Virus record (IMG/VR): IMGVR_UViG_3300008952_003486
Span: 1 to 52,885 of that record
From: a virus
Strand: one strand, 5' to 3'
Length of the DNA: 52,885 bases
Shown: positions 26,435 to 34,514 of the stretch, piece by piece
Layout of the letters: each line of letters begins with the position of its first letter
Numbering within the stretch: the first letter of the stretch is position 1
Notes under the pieces: model-generated
Told to the model about the DNA's origin: nothing
The model's database searches: none
Seen by the model: the letters and a program-made list of their open reading frames with translations, nothing else
Made by a program: the position numbers and the translations under genes

Positions 26435-27385
26435 CTACCCTATAACGCCCTTCTCTACCAAAAATGACTTAACCTTATTGTGGGGCAATATCACGAGATC
26501 TGAAGAAAAGGCAGTTGATTTTTGATTAATAATTTCGTCTGTTATCATAAAGTATTTTTTATATTCTACAGTTCTGAGTGATTCCTCGAAACTAACCATC
26601 TCCTCGTGCAATTTCTCTCCTGGTCTGATTCCTATCGATTCCAAGGCGATATCGCCCATGCCATATTCCGTCGCCAGCTCTCTTGCGACATCGGTTATTT
26701 TCAATGAGGGTAGTTTCGGAACAATTATTTTTCCATGCGATTCTTTGTGGTTATATGCCCATTCTATCAAATCCACCGACTCTTGCAGAGTCACAAAAAA
26801 CCTTGTCATCTCATAGTCAGTTATTGGTAAAGTCCTCACCCCAGATTCTAAAAGTTTCTTAAAGAAAGGAATCACCGAACCAGTCGATTGCAGGACATTC
26901 CCATATCTACACAATGTAACTTTAATTTTATCTTGCTTATTCGCAAAATCTATATATAATCTTTCTGATATTGCCTTACACATCCCATAGACGTTAATCG
27001 GTTTACACGCCTTGTCTGTTGATATAAACATTAGCGTCTCTATTTGGTGATTGCTGACGCTCACACAGTCAATTAAATTTCTGTGCCCTATGATGTTTGT
27101 CTTCACACTCTCATAGGGATTATGCTCGCATACGGGCACATGCTTCAGTGCGGAAGCATTGATGACTATGTGTGGCGCATACTCACTGAGTGCCTGCAAA
27201 ATACTATCTTTATCTTTTATGTCACCAATCTGATATGTTGCTTCTGGAAAATCGCGCATCATATCAACATGCTTATGTTCATCGCGAGAGAAGATGATTA
27301 TATCATTATTTTCATAATAACGTTCTGTCAAAGTCTTTCCAAGGGCGCCGGAGCCACCCAATATTAATATTTTTTTATTTTTCAC
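26435..27385 (-). CDS. UDP-HexNAc 4,6-dehydratase (CapE/FnlA/PseB-like)
   Basis: About 316 residues. I place the start at GTG 27385 (VKNKKILILGGSGALGKT), which has GGAG 6 nt upstream and overlaps the small upstream gene's stop. Upstream ATGs lack a good ribosome site. Polysaccharide-biosynthesis SDR motifs: GGSGALGKTL, NASALKHVPVCEHNP, FISTDKACKPINVYGMCK (TDKA catalytic loop), RYGNVLQSTGSVIPFF, MTRFFVTLQE, and GIRPGEKLHEEM near the end. Soluble, without the transmembrane half of CapD. FnlA/CapE make UDP-2-acetamido-2,6-dideoxy-4-keto sugars. Followed by an RmlD-like reductase, and with a 2-epimerase in the same locus, UDP-L-FucNAc is the best-fitting product. Confidence 0.85.
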   Translation of the reverse strand: MKNKKILILGGSGALGKTLTERYYENNDIIIFSRDEHKHVDMMRDFPEATYQIGDIKDKDSILQALSEYAPHIVINASALKHVPVCEHNPYESVKTNIIGHRNLIDCVSVSNHQIETLMFISTDKACKPINVYGMCKAISERLYIDFANKQDKIKVTLCRYGNVLQSTGSVIPFFKKLLESGVRTLPITDYEMTRFFVTLQESVDLIEWAYNHKESHGKIIVPKLPSLKITDVARELATEYGMGDIALESIGIRPGEKLHEEMVSFEESLRTVEYKKYFMITDEIINQKSTAFSSDLVILPHNKVKSFLVEKGVIG

Positions 27386-27599
27386 AAAATTCTCCGGCAT
27401 CATCAACTGATTCGCAAGTCTTGATCTCAGGGGCTGCATCGCTCATAATAATGACGCATGGACGCTTCTTGATCTCTTCTGTAAATTTGTAGTACACTTT
27501 ATAGAATTCTGCTTCCGAAGCAATCTTAGTAAATGGAATGGGGGGATCGCCCGGACCATACGAGATCACATCCCAAAGTTCGTATCTTATTTCATTCAT
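27375..27599 (-). CDS. Hypothetical small protein in glycan locus
   Basis: 74 residues from ATG 27599, which overlaps the Gmd stop as ATGA. A longer upstream start would lie deep inside gmd and is not favoured. The sequence MNEIRYELWDVISYGPGDPP is followed by helical FYKVYYKFTEEIKKRPCVII and an acidic tail with two cysteines. I recognise no domain. Coupled translation with gmd and the next gene suggests it is expressed with the pathway. Confidence 0.6.
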   Translation of the reverse strand: MNEIRYELWDVISYGPGDPPIPFTKIASEAEFYKVYYKFTEEIKKRPCVIIMSDAAPEIKTCESVDDAGEFCEK

Positions 27600-28585
27600 G
27601 GGGTATGCTCCCCTCTTGGAATTTCGCACATCCACTTCTCAATCATCTCGTCTATCATCGTATCAAAAGTATACTCTGGTTGCCACCCCAACAATTCGCG
27701 TGCTTTGGAAGAGTCGCCCCTAAGATAATCAAGTTCTTCTGGTCTCATAAATCTCGGATCCTGTACGACATAATCCCTATAGTCCATTTCTAATTTCCTA
27801 AATACGGTTTCACACAAATCCCGCACTGAGTGGGTGTGCCCCGTAGCAACAATAAAATCGTCCGGGGTATCATGTTGTAAGATCATCGTCATAGATTTTG
27901 TGTAATCCTTAGAGTGCCCCCAATCGCGATAAGAATCTAGATTTCCAAGTTCCAACTTGGTTTTCAACCCTCTTTTAATTTCAACGGCCGTTTTAACAAC
28001 CTTGTTGGTAACAAAGTTTATTCCCCTTCGGGGAGATTCGTGATTAAAGAGAATACCATTGGACGCAAACAATTTGTAAGCATGCCTATAGTGCCTAACG
28101 AGATTATATCCTAAAACTTTCGAACATCCATATGGACTAACTGGATTCATGGGAGTCGCCAACCTCTGATATCCATCTTCATCAACTGAATTGCCGAACA
28201 TTTCTGAAGAGCTAGCTTGGTAAAATTTTGCTTCGGGACATATAGTTCTATAGGATTCCAATATATTTAAGACGCCCACAGCATTTGTCTGAATGGTAAA
28301 AGAAGGTACCTCAAAACTAATTCCAACATGACTCATGGCGCCAAGATTGTAGATCTCATGCGGCCGGACTTTCGATACGATCCGATTAAGAGAGTGGCAA
28401 TCTAATAGATCACCATAATGTGCTTTAATTTTTCCATTAAGGTGCTGCAACCTCGCATCTTGATTTTCTGCCACTGAGTGTCTCCGGACAACGCCATGAA
28501 CCTCATACCCCTCTTCCAAGAGATGTTCTGCTAAATAGCTACCGTCTTGACCGCTAATTCCAGTTATAAGTGCTTTCTTTTTCAT
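27596..28585 (-). CDS. gmd: GDP-mannose 4,6-dehydratase
   Basis: 329 residues, ATG 28585. Full-length-like Gmd with GISGQDGSYLAEHLLEEGYE, VVRRHS, NLGAMSHVGISFEVP, ASSSEMFGN, SPYGCSKVLGYNLVRHYR (catalytic Y..K), LFNHESPRRG, DSYRDWGHSKDY and RPEELDYLRGDSSKARELLGW. It converts GDP-D-mannose to GDP-4-keto-6-deoxy-D-mannose, the common precursor of GDP-L-fucose, GDP-colitose, GDP-perosamine and GDP-rhamnose. The next two upstream genes (ColD-like and fucose-synthase-like) define the branch. GDP-mannose itself must come from the host, since no phosphomannomutase or GDP-mannose pyrophosphorylase is visible here. Confidence 0.95.
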   Translation of the reverse strand: MKKKALITGISGQDGSYLAEHLLEEGYEVHGVVRRHSVAENQDARLQHLNGKIKAHYGDLLDCHSLNRIVSKVRPHEIYNLGAMSHVGISFEVPSFTIQTNAVGVLNILESYRTICPEAKFYQASSSEMFGNSVDEDGYQRLATPMNPVSPYGCSKVLGYNLVRHYRHAYKLFASNGILFNHESPRRGINFVTNKVVKTAVEIKRGLKTKLELGNLDSYRDWGHSKDYTKSMTMILQHDTPDDFIVATGHTHSVRDLCETVFRKLEMDYRDYVVQDPRFMRPEELDYLRGDSSKARELLGWQPEYTFDTMIDEMIEKWMCEIPRGEHTP

Positions 28586-28613
28586 ACCAATTCCTCATAA
28601 TATTCATTTGTGG

Positions 28614-29762
28614 TTATGATTTGACATTAATTATGTCTGCAACTGTTCTTATTTGACTATTAGTTAGTTGCGGATGATTGGGGACATAAAACCCATATTT
28701 ATCTACCCGAGAAACATTTGGCAATACAAGTTTTCCGTATTTCTTCACATAAAAAGGTTGAGTACCCATCGAACCACAGATAAGTGGACGCACCTCAACT
28801 TGATTTTTTTGAAGTTCTTTCACCATTGCATCCCTGTGGGGATGTATCACAGGATAAGCAAAATTAGAAATGAATGATCCTGATCGTGGACTTGGTTTCC
28901 AGTAATCATTATCCACTAACCGCTGGTATGTTAAGAAATTTTCTTGGCGAATGGCGCCCCATTCGTCTAACTTATCTATTTGACCCATCCCAATAAATGC
29001 CTGTAGGTCAGTGGATCTTAAATTATAGGCAGGATAGTAAAAAGTATAAAGTGAATTAAAATCGGATACGCTCCATTCTTTTTGTAATTTATGTTGTGAT
29101 TCCTTGCTCAAATCTCTCCCCCACCCATGACTGCGCAGGGAAACCAACAATTCATATAATTCTTTGTTGTCAGTCGATACAAACCCTCCCTCAATAGTAG
29201 AAATGTGGTGCCCAAAGTAAGTTGAAAAGGATGATATCTCTCCGAAAGTTCCTAGTTTCTTGCCCCCCAATTCGCACCCCATTGATTCACATGTATCCTC
29301 TAGCAATACCACCCCATACTCGTCACATAATTTTTTTACCCTTATCATATCGGGCACCAATCCCAAAACCGAAACAAACATCAAGGCTGCCGGATTTGAT
29401 TCCTGAAATATTTTTTCCACCTGATCCAAATCAACGCTTAGATCATCCATATTGCAATCACACAGGATGGGTTCTAGCCCCAGTTGCATCACAGGAGATA
29501 GGTCGGTCGGCCATGCAAGAGATGGAACAACTATCTTATCATTTCGTAAGTATTGACCCTCCTTGAGAGCGGCGAGCATCAGAAGATTGGCAGAAGAACC
29601 CGAATTGCAAAAAATTGAATATTTCCTCCCAATCCATTCAGACCACTTCTTCTCCAAACTGAGAGTTACTGGACCTTTCGTTAACCGAGGGTAGGTTTGC
29701 AACCAATTAATAAGTTGGTCGATATCGCTCTTGTCTATTGTGTCTTTTACCAAGGTTATCAT
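28614..29762 (-). CDS. colD: GDP-4-keto-6-deoxymannose 3-dehydratase, ColD-like (DegT fold)
   Basis: 382 residues, ATG 29762 overlapping its upstream neighbour (ATGA-type). DegT/DnrJ/EryC1 fold with FCNSGSSANLLML, VPSLAWPTDLSP, LLEDTCESMGCELGGKKLG and FSTYFGHHISTIEGGFVST. The residue six before the EGG glutamate, normally the PLP-binding lysine, is His185. Replacement of that lysine by histidine is the hallmark of ColD (and of the related CDP-sugar 3-dehydrase), which removes the C3 hydroxyl instead of transferring an amine to C4. Adjacent Gmd provides its substrate. A GDP-perosamine synthase would need the lysine and is rejected. Confidence 0.85.
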   Translation of the reverse strand: MITLVKDTIDKSDIDQLINWLQTYPRLTKGPVTLSLEKKWSEWIGRKYSIFCNSGSSANLLMLAALKEGQYLRNDKIVVPSLAWPTDLSPVMQLGLEPILCDCNMDDLSVDLDQVEKIFQESNPAALMFVSVLGLVPDMIRVKKLCDEYGVVLLEDTCESMGCELGGKKLGTFGEISSFSTYFGHHISTIEGGFVSTDNKELYELLVSLRSHGWGRDLSKESQHKLQKEWSVSDFNSLYTFYYPAYNLRSTDLQAFIGMGQIDKLDEWGAIRQENFLTYQRLVDNDYWKPSPRSGSFISNFAYPVIHPHRDAMVKELQKNQVEVRPLICGSMGTQPFYVKKYGKLVLPNVSRVDKYGFYVPNHPQLTNSQIRTVADIINVKS

Positions 29763-30664
29763 ACGCTCCTCCTCTGCTTGCTGTAATCGTCATAAACTAG
29801 ACTGATCCCGTCAGATAATGAAGTAAACTTAAAGTCTTCTAACACAGATAACAACCTAGAAGAATCAACATCTTTTCTAAATTGTCCATCTGGATAATTG
29901 TTGTCATATTTTATGATTAAATTTTCCTTGTCGCATGCAAGGATTCCTATTTTTGCGATCTCATCAATACTGTGAACTTGCGCTGGAGCAACATTAAAAT
30001 TGCCACTTATTTCGTTTTCGATCACACATCTAATGACTCGCGCCAAGTCACCAGCATACATAAATTGCCTTAACGGTCTGCCGGTTCCCCACAACTCTAT
30101 GGACTCATTATTTTCATAGATTTTCCTAATAAGTGAGGAAACAAAGTGACTTTGTTTCTCTTCATACTTATCACCTTCGCCATACAAATTGCAAGGAATT
30201 AAATAAGACCACTTTTTCCCGAATTGGGAAACATAGGAGTCGATGTGCGTTGCCATGCATCTTTTCGAGAATCCATATGAAAAATTAGTTGCCGTTGGTG
30301 GACCGTTGAATAAATCCTCCTCGACCAGAGGATACTTGTCTGAATAATCAGGATACGCACAGGTGCTCAACATGCTTATTACCCTGTCAACGCCCTTGCG
30401 ATGGCAGCACCTCAAAATATTGGTATTCATTATTATATTGTGCTCCAGGAAATCGACTGGGTTATTGATATTATCAATAATGCCACCAACGCGCGCAGCA
30501 AGATGAACAACCACGCTAGGATTATGCTCTTCCAACATGTTTGCTACGTCATCCATAACCAATAAGTCGTATTCTTGTGAGGAGACATATGCCGCGGTGG
30601 GGAGAACCTTTTTTAAACTTTTCCCTACCAATCCACTACCACCAGTAACTAAGATATTAGACAT
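29759..30664 (-). CDS. GDP-L-colitose synthase / GDP-L-fucose synthase-like epimerase-reductase
   Basis: 301 residues, ATG 30664. GDP-fucose-synthase family motifs: VTGGSGLVGKSL, HLAARVGGIIDN, STCAYPDY, the catalytic YGFSK pair, HFVSSLIRKIY, WGTGRPLRQFMYAGDLA and DGQFRKDVDSSRL. This family 3,5-epimerises and 4-reduces GDP-4-keto-6-deoxymannose to GDP-L-fucose. ColC does the equivalent C5 epimerisation and reduction on the 3-deoxy intermediate. Since the ColD-like gene overlaps it, a ColC role giving GDP-L-colitose is favoured, though GDP-L-fucose synthesis cannot be excluded by sequence reading. Confidence 0.82.
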   Translation of the reverse strand: MSNILVTGGSGLVGKSLKKVLPTAAYVSSQEYDLLVMDDVANMLEEHNPSVVVHLAARVGGIIDNINNPVDFLEHNIIMNTNILRCCHRKGVDRVISMLSTCAYPDYSDKYPLVEEDLFNGPPTATNFSYGFSKRCMATHIDSYVSQFGKKWSYLIPCNLYGEGDKYEEKQSHFVSSLIRKIYENNESIELWGTGRPLRQFMYAGDLARVIRCVIENEISGNFNVAPAQVHSIDEIAKIGILACDKENLIIKYDNNYPDGQFRKDVDSSRLLSVLEDFKFTSLSDGISLVYDDYSKQRRSV

Positions 30665-30726
30665 GCATGCTCCCCTTTATTTTTCTATAGTCTTTCATTG
30701 ACATCTACTATCTCCCTTACAAATAT

Positions 30727-31572
30727 TCATAATTTTACCCAACTGTCAGGAAATGCGTCTTCCAAACTATAGTGATCGTAAGCTGGTCCAAACCACTCAG
30801 TCTTGGGTGCCACAATTATTTTGTTTTGCGACGGGTTCAGATAGGATGCCCACCAGCTAAAAGTTGAGTTTCCTATCACATTGTGATCGCACATAGACAT
30901 TAAAGTAAAATCTTTTATGTTATTTAACTCGTTATCGATAGGAATAAAATCAACATTAATATCTTTCAACACATTACCGGCAGAATCTAAATCGCCCGAA
31001 AAAAGAAGTATGTTATAATCTTCCATCTTTTTACTCTCTTTCGTGCTAATGATATCCAAAGATTTTTTATAAAAATCACTTGAAACATTTTTGTAAAAAT
31101 GCTGAATCTGTGGTTGGCTCTTGTGGAGATTGTAATCTCTATAATGAAGTGCTATGGTGCTTTTCCTAAAGAGGTGTCTATATTTCTCTCTCATGTGATT
31201 TATATTTCTCTTGCTTATTTCAAATTCTTCTAGCATGTTTACACCACTGAAATACTTCTCAGATTGGTAATATCCATTATAGCAGATATCAATGTCCACT
31301 GGCAAAGGCATATAATGATGTGCGGCGCCTGTTTGGCAATGATGCTGATATTGGCGCATGTGTGACTCATCATATTCTATATCAGAAAAGTATGTAAATT
31401 TGTTATCAAAGAGGGCATCAAACTCTAATTCTGCATGTCCAAGAATTTGAAGAGGTCGAGAAACTCTCCTCTTGATATAGTAGGGAATATTGTGAGTCTT
31501 ATGTAGGTTGTATAACATTGCAAATTGAAACAAGTTGTTGCCTAGGCCGCCGGCGAAATTGCAAGTAATCAT
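30727..31572 (-). CDS. GT11-type fucosyl/colitosyltransferase
   Basis: 281 residues, ATG 31572. It begins with the family 11 motif MITCNFAGGLGNNLFQFAML and ends with NSTFSWWASYLNPSQNKIIV.P..WF, as in bacterial alpha-1,2-fucosyltransferases. The GDP-binding motif, usually H.RRGDY, is here the shortened HYRDYN near residue 142. It would use a GDP-L-fucose-type donor. GDP-L-colitose is 3-deoxy GDP-L-fucose, and both upstream genes make such a donor. Acceptor unknown. No membrane segment or signal is seen, so it acts in the cytoplasm. Confidence 0.83.
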   Translation of the reverse strand: MITCNFAGGLGNNLFQFAMLYNLHKTHNIPYYIKRRVSRPLQILGHAELEFDALFDNKFTYFSDIEYDESHMRQYQHHCQTGAAHHYMPLPVDIDICYNGYYQSEKYFSGVNMLEEFEISKRNINHMREKYRHLFRKSTIALHYRDYNLHKSQPQIQHFYKNVSSDFYKKSLDIISTKESKKMEDYNILLFSGDLDSAGNVLKDINVDFIPIDNELNNIKDFTLMSMCDHNVIGNSTFSWWASYLNPSQNKIIVAPKTEWFGPAYDHYSLEDAFPDSWVKL

Positions 31573-32423
31573 AGTGTTTCTCCACTACCTCTCATATAGT
31601 TCAAGTACATATAATCTTCGGAAGTGTCCACAGAGATTGCTAATTTTAAATTCTTTTTTATACTTTCCATTTTTGAATAGTATAATTCCTCAGTCAGCGA
31701 TCCGATATCGTCCAATTCTTCTAAAAAGATTATTCCATCCTTATCAAAATAATCTCCTATATTTTTCATCCCCCAAAATATAGGGATCGTACCGGTGGCA
31801 AAACAATCAAGTACCTTTTCAGTGAATAGGTCATTATAATTATCATTTTCCATGGCAAAGGAAAACATGTAATCTTTTAATCCTAAAATTTTCCCCGATT
31901 CTAATCCGCCATCTGTCTCAATTGCGTGAGGCAGTTCCTTAGATCCAAATCCCCTCCCATAATGATCGGTGATGCCTGCATATTTCCCTATCATTTGTTG
32001 GCGGAACATATGCCCCGCGCACATCCTCTTGCTAGATCCTATAAATGATACTAGTTTGCTCTTGGAGTATATCTTCCTGTTCTGAATCCAAGGGACTGCG
32101 GGCGGATTAACAAATTTAAAAAACAAAGGATCCGTTTCGATGATTCTTCTATCGTGAGTAAAAATAAAGAGAAATTTTTCTCTGTATCTATCTATATTTC
32201 CTAAAACATTTTGAATGACCTGTGGGATTATAGAACTTGATTCCGCGATGTGGCCGTAGTTTTTCTTAGTAGGATCGCAGGGAATCTCAAGACCATTATC
32301 AATATGAATTGACACGGGTGCGCTCCCGTCGCGTACCCACTCTACATGATTGTTTTTGTTGAGGGACGATGAGCAGTTCTCATGTTGAAATCCTCCACCG
32401 ACCATATTAAATTTTACTTTCAT
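31569..32423 (-). CDS. GT10-type (alpha-1,3-fucosyltransferase-like) glycosyltransferase
   Basis: 284 residues from ATG 32423 (MKVKFNMVGGG), preceded by AAGAAGG at 6 nt. An in-frame start further upstream would read through a duplicated fragment of another gene. The C-terminal half has the GT10 signature: YMFSFAMEND...FTEKVLDCFATGTIPIFWG then YFDKDGIIFLEEL, very like Helicobacter FucT. The donor would be GDP-L-fucose or, in this context, GDP-L-colitose. It ends in a 4-nt overlap with the GT11 gene. Two different fucosyltransferase families side by side suggest a branched or doubly capped glycan. Confidence 0.82.
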   Translation of the reverse strand: MKVKFNMVGGGFQHENCSSSLNKNNHVEWVRDGSAPVSIHIDNGLEIPCDPTKKNYGHIAESSSIIPQVIQNVLGNIDRYREKFLFIFTHDRRIIETDPLFFKFVNPPAVPWIQNRKIYSKSKLVSFIGSSKRMCAGHMFRQQMIGKYAGITDHYGRGFGSKELPHAIETDGGLESGKILGLKDYMFSFAMENDNYNDLFTEKVLDCFATGTIPIFWGMKNIGDYFDKDGIIFLEELDDIGSLTEELYYSKMESIKKNLKLAISVDTSEDYMYLNYMRGSGETL

Positions 32424-32466
32424 GTGGCGCCTTCTTGAGAATAACAAAAAAAGAACAATGATCCAC
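32402..32466. repeat. 65-bp direct repeat, copy A (left of FkbM gene)
   Basis: The 65-bp segment matches 33150-33214 with 4 mismatches, same orientation. It holds the end of the methyltransferase reading (DHCSFFVILKKAPHESKI then stop) fused to the start of the GT10 gene (MKVKFNM). Here the GT10 start is functional and the methyltransferase end is a remnant. Confidence 0.85.
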
Positions 32467-32484
32467 CCTTAAGGTTGCAATAGA

Positions 32485-33114
32485 TCATCTTTTTTTCTCC
32501 CAGTTCTCCCAAGTAAAATAGTAATCATATGTGAGAGTGTGAGTTTTTGCAAGATTATTTCGTATCTTCATCCAGCGTTCAAAAAAATTATCAACAGGAT
32601 ACTGCCAGTGAAATTGAACTTGTATATTATCGCATCTAAGGTGGATGCCGTCATCTATCATGTGCTCAAGTAACTCATATTCAGCACCCTCTATATTGAG
32701 TTTACAAACATCTATTTTTTCAATATTATTCTCTTCTAAATAATCGGACATTCGTTTAAAAGACACGACAGTCTTCTCTTCGCTCTCATTTTCATAAACA
32801 CTGAAACCATCGGTCTGATTCTCAAGTCCCGTCTCCACTGTTTTCGTCTCGCTAGATAATCCATAGTCGCGAACTACAAATCTTGGTTCTTTATAATTGC
32901 CTTTCAAGTATTCTATATAAGATGGTAAAATTTCAAACATATGCACCGTACCGCCATGGCGTGATATCATTTGTTCTGCCCATCCTCCCTTATAAGATCC
33001 CAAATCAAAGAACACCGGTGTGGAGGAGAGAGCATATTCATATCTTCTCTTCTCTTGCCCAGTATATATCCAGCGATGAACTTCTACCTCAAACCTTTTA
33101 CGATCAAACTCCAT
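32485..33114 (-). CDS. FkbM-family methyltransferase
   Basis: 209 residues, ATG 33114 with AGGAG about 9 nt upstream. Methyltransf_21/FkbM features: VFFDLGSYKGGWAEQM (SAM-binding glycine loop, near residues 31-46), VHMFEILPSY acidic strand end, and KLNIEGAEYELLEHM near residue 137. The family O-methylates sugars or polyketides, so it probably methylates a hydroxyl of a glycan made here. It is bounded on both sides by a 65-bp direct repeat, evidence that it was inserted between the class I methyltransferase gene and the GT10 gene. Confidence 0.85.
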   Translation of the reverse strand: MEFDRKRFEVEVHRWIYTGQEKRRYEYALSSTPVFFDLGSYKGGWAEQMISRHGGTVHMFEILPSYIEYLKGNYKEPRFVVRDYGLSSETKTVETGLENQTDGFSVYENESEEKTVVSFKRMSDYLEENNIEKIDVCKLNIEGAEYELLEHMIDDGIHLRCDNIQVQFHWQYPVDNFFERWMKIRNNLAKTHTLTYDYYFTWENWEKKR

Positions 33115-33149
33115 TTATTACAATCTCCTTTTTGCGCTTGTATGGGGCG

Positions 33150-33214
33150 CCATATTAAATTTCACTTTCATGCGGTGCCTTCTTGAGAATAACGAAAAAA
33201 GAACAATGATCCAC
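33150..33214. repeat. 65-bp direct repeat, copy B (right of FkbM gene)
   Basis: Second copy of the repeat at 32402-32466. Here the methyltransferase 3' end is functional (stop at 33155-33157). The GT10 start is a remnant: MKVKFNM followed by about 10 unrelated residues and a stop just before the FkbM ribosome site. Confidence 0.85.
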
Positions 33215-33802
33215 ATCCTGTCTAACCTTATTCTTAAAAATATAAGGAGTTGTAATAAAGAGGGGAGCAAAAATAGATCGCTCCCAAATGTGTTTAGGAA
33301 AGATACTAACGTGCCATTGTGGATGAGGATCTAAGGATACGCTTCCTATAAAGATGCCGCCCGGTGCAAGATGATCGTGGATATTCTGCATAAGAACCTT
33401 TAGGTTGTCTGCTGGAATATGCTCAAGTACTTCCCATGCACTAATGCAATCAAATAAGACGCGCTCATCATTTTCGTCTGTAATTTGGAACGGGTGAGCA
33501 ATATCGCATGTAAATAAATTCTTATTATGATATTCGGGCCAGTTAGCGCGCTGGTGCACAATACTGTAATCGCTACCCTCCAATCCGATGGCGTCGCTGC
33601 CTCTTTTCAATAAATCAACTATTAGTTGACCCCCAGAGCATCCCAAATCCATATACTTAATTGGTCGATTTTCAAAATATTCTAGAACTTCGTCAATATA
33701 CCCTTGGTTTGAATTATTATCCCGCGAAGTTCCTTCCGGGATGATGTGGTCCAAACTATCATATGCTATGGGCTTATCTGTTACAACTTTATACTTTATC
33801 AT
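33155..33802 (-). CDS. Class I SAM-dependent methyltransferase
   Basis: 215 residues, ATG 33802. Motif I YMDLGCSGGQLIVDLL near residue 51, GLEGSDYSI motif II, FDCISAWEVLEHIP motif III-like near residue 113 and HLAPGGIFIGSVSL. This is the small-molecule methyltransferase arrangement of sugar O- or C-methyltransferases in O-antigen clusters. Target unknown. It overlaps the GT2 gene upstream by 4 nt. Its last 18 codons are duplicated at 32402-32466. Confidence 0.83.
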   Translation of the reverse strand: MIKYKVVTDKPIAYDSLDHIIPEGTSRDNNSNQGYIDEVLEYFENRPIKYMDLGCSGGQLIVDLLKRGSDAIGLEGSDYSIVHQRANWPEYHNKNLFTCDIAHPFQITDENDERVLFDCISAWEVLEHIPADNLKVLMQNIHDHLAPGGIFIGSVSLDPHPQWHVSIFPKHIWERSIFAPLFITTPYIFKNKVRQDVDHCSFFVILKKAPHESEI

Positions 33803-34509
33803 TGTATTCTCCTTTTTTCTGCCAACTGCTGGCGCGCTTCTTCTCTAATTCTGCTAGCGTCTGGATACGACTCAGTGGTCGCCGTTAAATTATGGGGATG
33901 TAAATTATAGTGAACGACTGTTTCCCCTAAATTATGAATCTGATATCCGGCGCCGATGGCCCTTAACCACAGTTCATAATCTTCGGCGAAATACACAGGC
34001 TCCTCCCGGTATCCTCCAATATCTAAAATCTTTTCTCTTTTAAATACAACAGTTGGATGGTTGATAAACCAATAAGATTGAAGTGCCAGTTCAGGAGTAA
34101 TTATTGGGGGATGGTTTGTCTGTTGACGTGTTGGGAATATTAAAATTTGTCCCCCCAATATGTCTACATCTGGATTTTGCTTCATGTAAATTAGTTGCAG
34201 CAATAATCTATCTGGTAGCATCACATCGTCGGCGTCCATCCGCGCTACTAAATCATATTTGCAACGAGACAATCCATGATTCAGCGCCACGGAGAGATTT
34301 TTTTTATTTTCATGCCTACTGCACTGATGGACTGTTATTTTTGAATTTTCAGAATAATTCCCAAGAGTTTCAATTGTCTCCTGGTTATCGCTCCCATTAT
34401 CGACAATGACAATCTCATAATCATCAATCGTTTGTTGGAGGCAACTCTCCAGGCATTTTACTAGAAAATGCTTAGGCGTATTGTAAACTGGAATTAGTAC
34501 GGAAATCAT
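33799..34509 (-). CDS. Family 2 glycosyltransferase (GT-A)
   Basis: 236 residues from ATG 34509 (MISVLIPVYNTPKHFL), just after the upstream stop and with AGGAGAGG nearby. A longer in-frame start would overlap the epimerase by 60 nt. Family motifs: VLIPVYN, VDNGSDN, VALNHGLSRCKYDLVARMDADD (metal-binding DAD) and EDYELWLRAIGAGY. Inverting GT2 enzymes use UDP- or dTDP-sugars. Cytosolic, without transmembrane helices. It probably transfers one of the sugars made in the locus. Confidence 0.87.
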   Translation of the reverse strand: MISVLIPVYNTPKHFLVKCLESCLQQTIDDYEIVIVDNGSDNQETIETLGNYSENSKITVHQCSRHENKKNLSVALNHGLSRCKYDLVARMDADDVMLPDRLLLQLIYMKQNPDVDILGGQILIFPTRQQTNHPPIITPELALQSYWFINHPTVVFKREKILDIGGYREEPVYFAEDYELWLRAIGAGYQIHNLGETVVHYNLHPHNLTATTESYPDASRIREEARQQLAEKRRIQ

Positions 34510-34514
34510 ATCTC

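Noticed and set aside
27319-27347. TTGACA-N17-TAATGA promoter inside the 4,6-dehydratase gene
   Set aside because: Poor -10 box within a well-conserved coding stretch, and no gene start follows.
28614-29762. Annotation as GDP-perosamine synthase or other sugar aminotransferase
   Set aside because: The PLP lysine is replaced by His185 within GHHISTIEGG, the ColD-type 3-dehydratase signature.
32466-32484. Terminator after the FkbM gene (CCTTAAGG palindrome)
   Set aside because: The stem is only 4 bp and no T-run follows on the minus strand. No convincing intrinsic terminator was found in the window.
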